Below are positions 47,225 through 58,370 of a stretch of DNA of 64,000 nt, piece after piece (position 1 is the first letter of the stretch; every line of letters begins with the position of its first letter). Made by a program: the position numbers and the translations under genes. The notes below the pieces were generated by a model. It worked only from the letters and a program-made list of their open reading frames with translations. It made no database searches and had not been told where the DNA came from. The stretch comes from Uranotaenia lowii (taxonomy: Eukaryota > Arthropoda > Insecta > Diptera > Culicidae): positions 230,135,621-230,199,620 of the forward strand of contig NC_073693.1 of NCBI RefSeq assembly GCF_029784155.1. The letters are read 5' to 3'.

Positions 47225-48074
47225 CCCAAGCAACCAAAAGTCCCATTAAACAGGTACAAAAACGCTTACTCAGCCCCATCGTTGATATGAAGTACGTTCT
47301 ATGCAGCTCAAAATTTATGTTCTTATTGATACTTTCAAGTTGCAAAACAAATCTGAGCTTGAGCTGAGCAAGTTATGAGCTTCTAGTGGCCATCTAATTC
47401 AGCTTCCAAAAAGTCGCAAAATGAGCAAAAAATCTCTCTCTATCTCAACTGAACCTATGGCTACGGTTCATATCACCTTCTCTTGATTATTTACTGTGTT
47501 CTGTATCGGTGCCGCCATTATGCCACGTGCCGGATTCCTCACTTGACCAATTGCTGAATTGCTTCTTTCCTACATATCCAACATATATCGCATCAGAATG
47601 GTCAAATCGAACCCCGACCTTTGTGGTGAGAATCGAACACGCTACCACAAGACCACGCCTAAATCTTGTTCTAAGTGAAACTTAAACTCGAAGTGGTGAT
47701 TTGATTTTGAAAGCACATCAATGCACTTTTTGTGACTAACCAAATCCCGTTTTGAGCACTTTTGTACCATTTATGTGACTTACCAAATCCCATTTTGAGC
47801 ACTTTTGTGCCCTTTATGTGACTTAAGTCCAACGTACGTATAGATCACTTTTGCAACTTTCAAGTTCGTTAATGAGTACATGTAGTTCACGCATGGGAAT
47901 TGGGCACAATTAGTCACATACAACGTACATATTAATCACTTTTGCAACTTTCAAGTTCATTAATGAGTACATAAAGTTCACTGAAAGGAATTTAGCAGTT
48001 GATTCTCTATGTCAGCCAATATGTAACTTACAATGCATTCGTTCAAATAAATATGTAACTTTTGGTGGCTTGGG
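47225..48074. mobile_element. TA-flanked MITE inserted in the LINE
   Basis: Inverted ends are CCCAAGCAACCAAAAGT (47225-) and the complement CCCAAGCCACCAAAAGT (to 48074). TA is present on both sides (47223-47224, 48075-48076). Joining the flanks gives LPLSADYFLRHEAVTR, the expected LINE protein path, so the site is precisely defined. The body holds two duplications: ACCAAATCCC(G/A)TTTTGAGCAC at about 47740 and 47783, and CACTTTTGCAACTTTCAAGT at about 47848 and 47938. A tRNA-like stretch lies at 47601-47660. No protein is encoded. TA target and length fit a Tc1/mariner-type MITE. Confidence 0.85.
47601..47660 (-). other. tRNA-like stretch inside the MITE
   Basis: On the minus strand, GCGTGGTCTTGTGGTAGCGT resembles a tRNA A box and D arm, and GGTCGGGGTTCGATTTGACC carries a B box (GGTTCGATTTG) in a pairable arm. 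A second GTTCGATTC occurs between them. The distance from A to B box is short for a tRNA. It may be a chimeric or pol III-promoter fragment captured by the MITE. Confidence 0.35.
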
Positions 48075-48076
48075 TA

Positions 48077-48640
48077 TTTTCTGAGACATGAGGCAGTTAC
48101 ACGAGTTGAGCATGTGAAAGACCTTGGTGTGTTCCTGGACAAACGGCTGGATTTCAAGATCCACACAACGACGGTGTAGGATAAAGCTTCCAGATGCCTG
48201 GGTCTTTTATTCCGCATGACAAAAGACTTTAAGGATATTTATTATCTCAAGAGTCTTTACTGCAGTTTGGTTCGATCGTCCCTCGAATATGCCTCGGCTG
48301 TATGGTGCCTCTACTACCAAAATGGCTCGGAGCGTATCGAGGCCATCCAGAGGCGTTTTTTGCGCTTCGCTCTCCGGAACCTAAACTGGCAAGACCCGTT
48401 CCGACTTCCCAGCTACGAAAGCTGCTGCCGCTTCATCGACATCGACACGCTGCAAACCCGCCGGATCGCAACAAGGGCCTCCATTGTCGTCGATCTGCTT
48501 TCTGCTAGAAGCACTTCAACTCAGCGTTCGATCTCGAGGCTTGAGGAATCATGATCTTCAGCTTTTTGCTCCTCTTTGACAGAATAACTACGGAGCTAAT
48601 ACAGCGCTAATTGGCGCAATATTTTATTGTATCATTTTTT
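48077..48640 (+). pseudogene. Jockey-type LINE, segment 3 (RT thumb, C-terminus, 3' end)
   Basis: The frame reads VTRVEHVKDLGVFLDKRLDF, a stop (TAG at about 48177), then CSLVRSSLEYASAVWCLYY, ERIEAIQRRFLRFALRNLNW and TRRIATRASIVVDLL, ending TGA at 48552-48554. This is the conserved region after the RT core in Jockey-type LINEs (KDLGV, LEYAS-VW, QRRFLR). It ends in about 80 bp of 3' UTR and a T/A-rich tail near 48640. It is related to, but clearly a different family from, the LINE at 54937-56860. Confidence 0.88.
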
Positions 48641-51600
48641 TTTTTCATTCAACGATGCGCAATGGAGAGTTAGAACAAGACGACAAATTGATGGGGGACA
48701 AATTGGCATGACAGATTGGAATTAGAAATACGATAAACAGTTCAAATTAGAAATTCAAATCCCTCATAAACGAGTAAGTTTAATTAAAGATACAAATTCT
48801 AAAATGAAACTCACGTGTTTCCGAATAGGATGAATGACAACGAAGATTAAAATCCTCTTTAATCAAATTAAAATAGAGAAAGTGTTTCTAAAACAATTTT
48901 GGAATTCAAATTTAGTTTAGAAATAATAAATTTGAATAAAAGTTAACTTTTAGGAATGAATGAATAGTGCGCATGATAAAATATCATTGAAGGAATGACT
49001 TGGTTAAAATCCAGAGCAATAAGTTGTTACTAGAACAAAGACTTAGACGCAGCCTTACACTTTATAGTTTTAATTTTAAATTTGTTCACCTTGAGACCAA
49101 ATTCAGAGTAAAATCTCGTAAAAAAGGCTAACATACATTATTTAACTAAAATATTTCATTGGTTTCAAAAATTCAAAAAAAAATTGAATGCTACTTTATT
49201 TATTTTAATCCGAATCCAAAGTATAGTATTTGAAGCTTGAGGTTGAGCCGTCAATCGTTTCACATTCACTTTAGTATCAGCACTTTTGTATCAAAACTGT
49301 GGCCAAATTTTAAGCTGGCCGATGCTTCAAATTAACCGAATATAGAATGAAACATCAGACATTCTGGATCAGTATTACCGGCCTCAGATGAAATATATAA
49401 ATCTATATCATTAATCTTTTTATGAATCTTAATTTTTTTGTGACACTACTTTTCTCGTTTTATAGACAATTTTATGAAATTTCAGATGAAATATGTCGCT
49501 TGATCATAAGATGGATTCCATTATTATCTTATAAGAAAAAATAAATAGTTTTTCATTAAGTGTATGAAGTAGTAAGTTATTTTGCAATTCATCTTGGAAA
49601 CGTAGTTTCATTTTGATATATTTTATTTGATTTTTCGTACATGATTGCGGTTACAAAGAAATGGTAATCGATATATTTCTTATAGAGGAGAGATTAATCT
49701 TGAAAGGATGAAAAAGATAGAAATGAAGCAAAAGGGGAAATGATCAAATTAAACAAAACAAACAACTTTGGCATTGAACAACTCTAACCAGCGACAGACG
49801 TTTTCAGAAGAATATCGACATTTAGTTTTCGAAATATCTTCAGTTCAGAATATTTAGGACAGTTTGTGATGTTATTTCATATCTAGAAACCGATTGACTT
49901 TAAAAGAAATGATGGAATGTCATCATAATTTGATAACTAAATGTTGATAAGTTTTAGGAACATTTGGGCAATATTGGATATAGTTTCACTCTTGGTATTT
50001 TTTATCTTTAATAATCGTACAAGAAAGACACGATGCATTCCATCCATGATCTTGAATTAAATATAATTGCATGATTAGTTATTTGTTGAGAGTGTTAAGC
50101 TTATTTTGAAGATATTTCTTTATATGAAACAATTAGTCATGCACTTAGATCGGTTGTTTAAAATCATATATGCAGCTTTCAGAGCCAAAAGGGTATAAGT
50201 GACTAAATAGTCGATTTTGAGTTTATGATAGCAAACGATTCTCCACGTTTCAAACTATTTTTGATATTTTTTCCGGATTTTTTTTTAAATATTTTTACAT
50301 TTGTTAGGAAATACAAATACTCGAAAAATATATGGAAAATTGTCAAACACATCAATTTAAAAGCGTGTTTTCTCGAAATATGTTTTTATGCACTCCAAGG
50401 GCCTCATATGTCTAACTTGAGATATGTTGAACGTTTTTTTTATGTCTTTCGATGACAACAGGCACGAGCTATTTCAAACCGACAAAAAATAACAACTAAC
50501 AACTGATCGAAAAACATCGAATACAAAATGCACTACAACTTACTCGCCCTTGCTCGAATCGTGAACAATTGTGTGAAATAACATAACTTTAGTAGAAAAA
50601 AAAATTAACTCTCTAAACAGGGTAAAGTGGTCCAAAAAGCTGTGTTTGAAAAACTGAGTTTTTAACAGTGTATATTCTTTTCAAATTAATATGATAACGA
50701 TTGTACCGTTAACGCTTTTTTAAACAACTTTTTTTCGACATCAGGTATTAATTTTTATAATTGCAACCTGCAACAGTTTTCAACAACTAACTCACTTTAC
50801 CCTTAGAAGGAGGAAAAAATGCCTTCAAGACCTCCCCGATGATGTTTGCCACACCTCACGAACGTTCAGGGTTCATCTTTAATGAATTTGTTTTTTTCTT
50901 CATCTTCAGCCAACATTATGACACTTCGTCATGTAACTTGGGTTGGGGTTCCACAGGGGAACGTTCGAATTGAAGGAAAAAAATAAACTTAAGCACGAAA
51001 CGGCGCGCGCGGAGGCGGCAAACTCGAATTACTCCACCCAGTGAGCGGTTGATTTTTTTCGGTTAGATAATTGTTGAATTGAAACTAGTAGGTTGCAGAC
51101 AGATTGCTTGAAGACTGCGCGAGAATTGCTAAGGCGGTTAGTGCAAGATGGTTTTTTTGTGCCATATCGAATCACTCCCTGGGGTCTCAGTTCTCATCGA
51201 GAGGTTATAAAAAGCGGAAATAAAAAAAATCTTCATTGCAAAAAATGTGACTAACCATTGTTTACTGAGCAGATTATTTTGGATGAAAACTTCCTCTTCT
51301 AAACAGTTAATCAAATAAATGCTTCCTTTGGTTTTACTGTTGAACATTAGAATGTTTAAAAAACAAACACAAACATTATATTGTAGTTCCTAGTTCCTAC
51401 TACATTCAAATCGATCCAGCTTATTTTCACTGACAATAACTTTGAATCAATCGCCGTTAATAACCTTTTTATTCAATCGAAAATTATAATTTAAAGCAGC
51501 AGTGTATGAAATTGATGCATTTCTCATAAATGCGGCCTTTGGTTTCGGTGTTTCAATTTTGGAACTAATCTTAAAGCTTATCTGCTGTAAAATAACACTT

Positions 51601-53127
51601 CTTTCTCTTCAATTGCTCCAATCGTTTCGGTTTCGCTAACTAAGAAGTTGTGTTTCTCTGCTCCTCATCAATAATAGCCTTATGATGACTACACCATTTA
51701 ACTAGCAATCGGCTGCTGGAAAAGCAATAAAACAATCACTCAAAGTCTCGGAACGAGCAAGCAGTTATTACTTCCCAAAAATCAACGGCCCATATAAAGA
51801 AACCGCCAAAAACAGCTTGTATTAGCCATATTCGTTTCCCCGAATTGTTCGGGTTGGAGCCAATAAACAGCGTACAAAAAAAATTATAACGCCGGCGACG
51901 AAAGTGAGAGTCATCATCACCGCAGCAGCAACAGCTCAGGAAATCATTCGCACCAAATGGTGTTGGTCATAAATCCCATAGAAAAAAATCACACCTGTGA
52001 AAGGAGTTTAACGTAGGAAGAAAAACCAAAGTAACTTATTAGCTTAGTACAGTTCTGGTAGGTACAAAGATGTTTTGATAAAGACCTATACAAATGTGGA
52101 AAGGAAAACAACAACCACAAAAAAAACATCTCAAGGGAAAAAATCGACTTAACACCTCGAACTGAAAACGAAACAACTAGTTGAACAAATGCAGCAACAT
52201 CAGTCGGACAGTACTAAGTTTTTTAGCAGAAGATGTTGCAGCAATTATTTCTCCTCGGGCTGCAGCAGCAAGATGGATGCTCGTGAAGTGAGAAAGAGTT
52301 CGACAGCAGGAAAAAAAAATCAAAACTTATTCAATAGTGAAACCGACAAAACAGACGGAGCCTCGGGTGGGCCGGGCAAAAGCAAATCGTGAAGTGGCTT
52401 TTTCAAACGTTCGACTTACTACTTAGTTTGTTGTTGCTGTTTGCTGATGTTGATGCTGTTTGCTGGTGTTGTCTCGATCTGTTTCTCTTAATCTATTTGT
52501 GTTGTTTAGTTGTAATTTGGTTGTTTGCCGCTGGATGGTTTTGTTGTTATCTCTTCACAGGTGTGCCGAATGAGTTCGGTGCTCTGCATTTTGTAATTGG
52601 TGCCTCCCGAGATCTTGTAATTGTGTTCTCTTAATTCCGTAATGATAGTGCTGGCTGGTACTTGAATGGTTTTTGTTGCATAAAGTGTACTTTCGGCGTT
52701 CAGCGATTTGCTGCAGATGGTGCCTTATGACGTGTGGCACATTAAAATTCCCCAAAGTGATGTTCAATTTGAGGGCCATTATGGTTTGATCGAATTTTTC
52801 GGTAGTATGGTAAAAAGCTTTTGGTTTGCTACACTAGAGGAATCAATTGACTGTTGGAAAAAGTTAAATTATTTTCTTTGTTATGTATAATTGATGCTCC
52901 GAGAAAAAAAAATCGTTTGACTAAACGACTGACATTTACATATGGTAACAGACCTATTTTGAGCCGCTTTTTGAAGTAGCTATGGTTTTTCTTAAATAAA
53001 AAGTACATGTTACAATTTTTTACTGTTTTATCCGTTTATTACGAAGTTCAAGGCTTTTTCTATCAAACATATAGTCGTTTGTTGCAATGTAACAAGATTT
53101 AAGCCCAAAAACTCGTTTCTTCGATCT
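48641..53127. other. Non-coding stretch with no confident gene
   Basis: 48641-50880 is AT-rich and featureless apart from a short MITE. 50900-52800 is less AT-rich, with CAG/TGC-rich patches (about 51910-51930, 52180-52270, 52420-52470) and two ORFs of 67 and 81 codons (52189-52392, 52389-52634) lacking motifs. This part has the texture of a UTR or regulatory region, but nothing confirms it. Confidence 0.45.
50619..50803. mobile_element. Short MITE with AGGGTAAAGTG ends
   Basis: AGGGTAAAGTG at 50619-50629 is mirrored by CACTTTACCCT at 50793-50803. The 185-bp interior is AT-rich. The right end is followed by TA and a TA lies a few bases left of the left end, but the duplication is not exact. 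Confidence 0.45.
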
Positions 53128-54660
53128 AGTCGGTATTTTAGACCACCAGGTTTCTATTTTGGACCTCCTCCTGGACCTGTGTGTAGGATATCCCAACGCA
53201 GGGGAGTATCCGAGTAGTGTCGCTTCCTAAGGGGGAAACTGTGGGGATAAGACAATACCTTGCTCGTAACGGACTTCGCAGGGAGAGGGCTAACCACTGT
53301 CGGGGGATACCCACGGGTAGAGATGCTCTCGATGCCGGGCGAGCCTCTCGAGTCGATGTAGGATGTAGTCACGGTCGGGAAAAGTGTGCCGTGAAAGGCG
53401 CGAGTCCAGGACAAGCTGTTCTCGATCTGGCACACGAAGTGCAGAAAACTGCGGGCCGAAAATCCTAGGATTGCCAGCCAAAGGGATAAAGAAGACCGGA
53501 CAACGGTCGGAGTAGGCTGACCCCAACGACGGGGAGCTGTCGAGTAGTGTGCGTCCGACCCCACCGTTTGAAGCTACAAAGATAAGGCAACATCTTCTTC
53601 GTAGCGGATGCCGTGGGTGCGCCGTGCTCGTGCGCAGGATGCTCCACCTTCGGGGAGTATCCAAGTAGGACGGTTCTCAACGACCGAAGCTGCGAGGATT
53701 TGATTATACCTTCTTCGCAGAAGAAATTGTTGGGAAAGGATTATTCCACGATCGAGCAATACCCACGGATGAGTGGCTCTCGACGCCGGGTTAGCCATTC
53801 GAGTCGGAGTAGGATGACGTCTTCGTCGGGAAACATCCGAGTTGTTGCATTAAGTCCCGCGCGTGTGCTGTAACAGGCGCGAGTCTAGGATAAGCTGCTC
53901 TCGATCGGCACACGACTGGTACAAAGGTGGCAAACCTCGAATCCTGGAGATAAGAATTCGGACTTCGAATCGTTAGAGGAGAGGTCAGGCCTCCAATCTT
54001 CAGGAGGGGAGGTTTGTGTGGCCTACTCATAGTCTTTATGATAAGTGGACGGGTCTCGAGTCGTAAGAGGAGAGATCAGGCCCTTAATCAACAAGAGGAG
54101 GGGTATAAGTGGTCACCTCGAGTCGTTACGAGTAGAGGTCAGATCTCGAGTCGCTAGAGGAAAGATTGGGTCTTGAATCGTGTAGAGGAGAGGTCAACCT
54201 CAAGTCGATGCGAGGAGGGTTCGGATCTCAAGTCTTTTGAGGAGAGATCAGGCCTCGAGTCGCGAAGAGGAGAGGTTTGTGTGGGAATCTCGAGTCATTG
54301 CGAGGAGATGTCGGTTCTCAAGCCGCTAGAAGAGAGCTCGGACGTCGAGTCGTAAGGATGAGAGGTTTTGCTGAAAGTGATCTCGTCAATGAGTATTCAA
54401 GGATAGTGTGTTAAACAGTTCGAGATGGGAACTAGGTCTGCGGCCCCAAGTAGAGTTTATGGAGTAGGAGGTATACACGGAGTATATCATGAGTCTTCCT
54501 ATTGTACCCATGGACCCAGAGTAGCAAACTGGGGGGACGCGGTGGCTCGTCGTGCCTTTGAATACAATCCGTAAACCGGGATATACCACCTGGGTGATCA
54601 ACTTATGAAAAAAACCCACTGGACCTATATTGGACCTATTTTGGACCACCCGTGAACAAA
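53128..54660 (+). repeat. GC-rich repeat block of unknown origin
   Basis: About 1.5 kb of moderately GC-rich sequence stands out from AT-rich surroundings. The left 800 bp contains long imperfect internal repeats: GATGCCGGGCGAGCC-TCTCGAGTCG (about 53330) against GACGCCGGGTTAGCC-ATTCGAGTCG (about 53781), followed in both by AGGATG, TCGGGAAA and GGCGCGAGTC(C/T)AGGA (about 53397 and 53877), a spacing near 450-480 bp. The right part is the ~27-bp minisatellite listed separately. TTGGACCT/TTTTGGACC phrases lie at both margins (53155-53175, 54630-54650). ORFs are open on both strands by composition only, and no domain is recognised. It lies directly upstream of a Jockey-type LINE and could be an unrelated element or a monomer-like 5' region. 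Confidence 0.75.
53962..54375 (+). repeat. ~27-bp minisatellite (about 13 units)
   Basis: Units follow the pattern GAGTCG-NNN-GAGGAGAGGTC-NGG-TCTC, for example GAGTCGTAAGAGGAGAGATC, GAGTCGCGAAGAGGAGAGGT, GAGTCATTGCGAGGAGATGT. Most are 27-28 bp, with a few longer units carrying inserts such as TTTGTGTGG. The copies are strongly diverged but keep AGTCG and GAGGAGA. Confidence 0.85.
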
Positions 54661-54936
54661 ATAAGTTATTTTTAATTATGCTATATTTTCGACAGCGGTT
54701 GATGCGCATTTTTGAGAATTATTAAGTTATTATTTTCCTTTCTTAATTTAGTAGTGAAGTTTTGTTTTGTAACAATTAGTTGAATTATTAAAGAGAATAA
54801 AAACAATGATCATAAGTTTGGAAGCACAACACACCACACGAATCCCCTCAGTGTGGACATACTTGTTCCGTATAAAGAAGCCCCTCGTTTGACGAAAACG
54901 TCAAAAAGAAATACGAGATATGAGAGTAAAATTTGA

Positions 54937-56860
54937 TTCAGTGTGGAGAAAAAAACGGAAAAAGCAGTGACGTGAGCAGCTTGGATTCGACCGGAAAAAA
55001 CGCCGCAGCCTCCGACGCGGGAAATCCCGGAAGGCAACCAGCAGACAGAAATGTCTCAGGGCGCGGTATTGTGCCATCATCTTTGCGGCTGTTTCATACA
55101 GTTTACCGCTTCCGTTTTGCCGGACAGATCGCCTCTAAGCTGCTGGTTGCTCCATCCGAATCCGGTCACGGATTAAAAAAGGCCCGCGTCCGAAAATCGC
55201 ACGCAAGAAAGAACATGCTCGTGGAAGATTGGCGCGTCAAGCAAAGCCAGCAATAGCGGAATTCGATTCCCAAACGGGACACCGGAAAAACACCTGGGAA
55301 GAGCGAGGGTACCGAGCACACAAGAGCCTCGATGTCGGGGCTTTTTTCTTTTTTGTTACGCCTTTGGCTTTATTCCGCAGGTGGTGTCGATCTATCCACG
55401 GCGTGCTGTTTCCACATTTTCGTCCGCGTCCGAACCAGGCGGAATTTAAAAAACCCGGGTGAACAGTGTTAGTGAAACCCGTTGGTGGTCCTTTGAGGTT
55501 CGCACTACACTCCAGTCGGTGCTTGGGCAGAGTCTTACTGTCGTCATCTGGCTGCTCGAACACTCACCCAAAGCTTAAAGCGTCGTGGGAGAAAGACTTT
55601 CCGCTTTCCATCAAATAGCTATTTGGTAAGCAGTGCGAGGTGAACCCTGCTTGTCGTCCCCTGGTCGCCCGAGCATTTCATCGAAGGTCGCAGCGTTGCG
55701 TGCGTTCATCGAAAGAGTTCTACGAGTTGCAGTGCCGCGTTAAGGCGAGATCGTCTAGCGTCATTGATTTGCCTGTGTGGCGCCTCTGAAGTCGGCCGTT
55801 GTGATTCATGGCACGCGTGGGCGTGAACTCGTCGTCGTAATCAATCACACGAATGTCAGATCCGGTGCATTCTCGGTTAACAGTGGTGTGCCACAAGGGA
55901 GTCACTTGGGACCTCTTCTCTTCATCACTGTTATGAACGAGTTCCCCGAGGTACTGCAGGACGTTTTTGTGCTGATATACGCTGATGATTTGAAAATGTT
56001 TCTCCCTATTCGCAACCTGAAGGATTTTCGGACTGTTGCAGAACCTATGGATTGAAGTTGAACGCCTCAAAATGCAGTGTTATATCGTTTTCTCGGAAGC
56101 TAACAAACATCATGTATGATTATCGCCTTGAAAACAGCTTGATTATCACTAGAAAGACCTCTGTAAAGGATCTTGGAGTCGAGATAGACAAAGAACTGAA
56201 TTTCACGAAACATATAGAGCAGGTAGTGGCCAAAGCTAACTCTATGTTTGGAATGATCAGTAGAGTCTGCCATGAGTTGAACGACCCCTACACAATCGTC
56301 TCAATTTATGTAGGTTTAGTTCGGACTACAATCGAGTACGCCAGTGTTGTTTGGCAACCCTACTACAATGTCCACGTAAACAGATTGGAAAGAGTTCAAA
56401 AGAAATTTCTCAAATACGCTCTGAGGAATCTTGGATGGCAAGATGAAATGCCGGATTACCGAGCCCTGTGCATGCTGGTCGGATTGGATTCGCTAGAAAA
56501 TCGCAGGAAATCAAACGATGCATTATTTTTCAAGGATTTGACAAGTGGAAGATTTTATAAATTTTATTCGCCGTACATGCTTTCGCAAATATCCCCCAAT
56601 GAAGGACGCAGTAGTCTACGCAGCGTAAGGCCATTCCAGCTTTTAAACAGGATACAGAATTACGCGAGAAACGAACCAATCTACAGAATGATGGCACTTT
56701 ACAATGCACATGTAGAAGAAATTAATCTTAATATGTCCAGAAACCAAATCAAAGATAGTATTAAGAGGTGTTTTACATAAAATTATTATCGATGTTAATT
56801 TTTAAGTTTGAATTCAGATAAAAGGCTTAAGCCTAGGATTATCATCAAATAAATTAAAAA
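54937..56860 (+). mobile_element. Second Jockey-type LINE, internally deleted
   Basis: The left side (54937-55760) is GC-richer non-coding sequence starting near TTCAGTGTGGAG, whose TCAGT suits the internal-promoter start of Jockey-type LINEs. It probably represents the 5' UTR, although a 107-codon ORF (54933-55256) could be an ORF1 remnant. The sequence then passes straight into the RT core at about 55777, so ORF1, endonuclease and the N-terminal RT are missing. The 3' end has an AATAAA at about 56849 and an A-rich end near 56860. It is non-autonomous. Confidence 0.8.
55777..56780 (+). pseudogene. Jockey-type reverse transcriptase, C-terminal half
   Basis: The first frame (55777-56055) holds SGAFSVNSGVPQGSHLGPLL and VLIYADDLKMFLPI, the primer-grip-like GVPQGS block and the YADD catalytic motif. 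A frameshift near 56045 leads to LKLNASKCSVISFSRKL and then 240 open codons: VKDLGVEIDKELNFTKHI, GLVRTTIEYASVVWQPYY, RVQKKFLKYALRNLGWQ, ending TAA at 56778-56780. Motif order and wording match Jockey-clade elements. The N-terminal RT motifs (TDLTAAFD type) are absent, so there is no active enzyme. One frameshift and long open frames suggest it is younger than the LINE at 42470-48640. Confidence 0.9.
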
Positions 56861-57245
56861 TACGTCTCACCCGAGAGAGATCGTCGAGGGAAGCGCTGCC
56901 TATATTGAGATCAGGGAAAATTACTTGCAGTTGTCGCGGGTCAATAGAAGGAGAGCTGAGGATTTTGCTAGAACGGGGTGGTTGCAACATCAACAAGCTT
57001 GCCCAGGTGATCAACACACCTCCAACGGTCGTCGGGCAGCATCAGGATGCGTGACAGGATCGTGTGACACAAAACTTCGTTAGTGTTGACATGAGGCATA
57101 AGGCAAGGCAGCATTCCGAGCGCAGGCGCTCTTCGAACCCGTTTCAGCTGATGACAACTAGGATCAAGTGAGTTTACCAAATCTCTTCACTCGAATACTT
57201 GCGAAAATGAAAGTTTAAATCTTGTTTTACTGTTTGTTAGTGAAA
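56861..57245. other. Unassigned fragment between two LINEs
   Basis: Balanced base composition with short minus-strand frames (57180-56970 reads SLDPSCHQLKRVRRAPALGM, and 57017-56814). The text suggests an old coding remnant, perhaps of a LINE on the minus strand, but I cannot name a domain. Confidence 0.4.
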
Positions 57246-57512
57246 TGTTTACACCAGGACCTGTTATACCAGCCCCAGCAACATTTCCAATTTTTGAGCC
57301 ATCCGTAAAGAAAGAAAGAGACCCAGAGCATAGCGTAGGACCACCTTCGTCCCATACTCTCCGGCTAGGTTCTTTTAATTTGATAGAACCTAGCCGGAGA
57401 GTATGGGACAAAGGTGGTCCTACGCTACGCTCTGGGTCTCTTTCTTTCTTTACGGATGGCTCAAAAATTGGAAATGTTTCTGGGGCATGTATAACAGGTC
57501 CCGGTGTAAACA
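57246..57512. repeat. 128-bp inverted repeat with 11-nt loop
   Basis: 57246-57373 is the reverse complement of 57385-57512 with few differences (for example CCTAGCCGGAGAGTATGGGA on the right against its complement on the left). The loop is only 57374-57384. The right arm belongs to the RNase H coding strand (SFFTDGSKIGNV). The left arm is an inverted duplicate of the same coding sequence, and the minus strand repeats FFTDGSKIGNVAGAGITGP. It looks like an inversion-duplication made when this LINE inserted, or a later snap-back event. Confidence 0.93.
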
Positions 57513-58297
57513 TTTCAATTTCTATGGGTAATTGGGTGACAGTTTTCCAAGCCGAAATCTATGCAATATTAGAATGTGTGAACATTTGTTTGAAAAGGAA
57601 ATATAAAAATGCAAACTTATGCATTTTTTCAGATAGTCAAGCAGCTCTTAAATCACTTAGGTCGTAAACATGCTCTTCAAAATTAGTGTGGGAATGCATC
57701 AATTGCCTGGAAAAACTAACTCAAAAAAAATCAGTTAATCTTTACTGGGATCCTTGGCATTGCGGTATAGAGGGCAATGAAAAGGCTGACAGCTTGGCCA
57801 GAGAAGGGTCTTCTATTCCGCTTGAGGGACCAGAACCATTTTGCAGTATTTCCAAATCCTATTTTAAATTAGAAATGAAAAATAAAGAAAAATACATAAT
57901 TGCAAACAATTGGAAAAACTCTGTTGTAGGGCAACAGGCTAAAAAATTTATCCAACCAAGTATTAAAAAATCAGAAATAGCTCTTAGCTTATCTAAGAAA
58001 GACCTTAAAATGTTTACAGGGCTCGTTACAGGTCACTGTGAATGCAGATATCACATGAAAAAAATTGGCAGATTAAACTCTGACGAGTGTCGTTTCTGCA
58101 GCATGGAGAAGGAATCGTCAGAGCATCTTCTTAGCGAATGTCCTTCTCTTATATCGAAACGGATTAAAATAATCGGCTGTGGTATATTAGACCCCTCCGA
58201 AGTTTTTTCAATTGGTCCTAAAAAGGTGAACAGCTTCATAAGAGCGGTTATACCAGATTGGGAAAATGCTAAATCTCAAGATAGGGACTCTATCTAA
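57385..58297 (+). pseudogene. LINE RNase H domain and C-terminal zinc knuckle
   Basis: RNase H removes the RNA strand of the RNA-DNA hybrid during retrotransposition. All four catalytic acidic residues are visible: Asp in FFTDGSK, Glu in VFQAEIYAILE, Asp in FSDSQAALKSL, and Asp in HCGIEGNEKADSLAREGS. A C-terminal CCHC knuckle follows (CRFCSMEKESSEHLLSEC). The frame is open to TAA at 58296-58298 except for one in-frame TAA at 57665-57667. The domain set fits I-superclade LINEs (I, Loner or Outcast type). Everything upstream of RNase H is missing, replaced by the hairpin at 57246-57512. Around 70 bp of 3' UTR precede the next element. Confidence 0.88.
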
Positions 58298-58370
58298 TAT
58301 ATGAAAGTGATCTTCCTTGACTTAGCATACATTAAACAGGGGACATATTACAAAAGATCAACTAACTGGT

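Noticed and set aside
50876..52640. Less AT-rich, CAG-containing region considered as a first exon or promoter of a host gene
   Set aside because: ORFs are short, no conserved motif or convincing splice series was found, and nothing links it to a known gene.
53217..53873. Overlapping ORFs on both strands of the GC-rich block
   Set aside because: They are open by composition in several frames at once, with no recognisable domain and tandem-repeat structure underneath.
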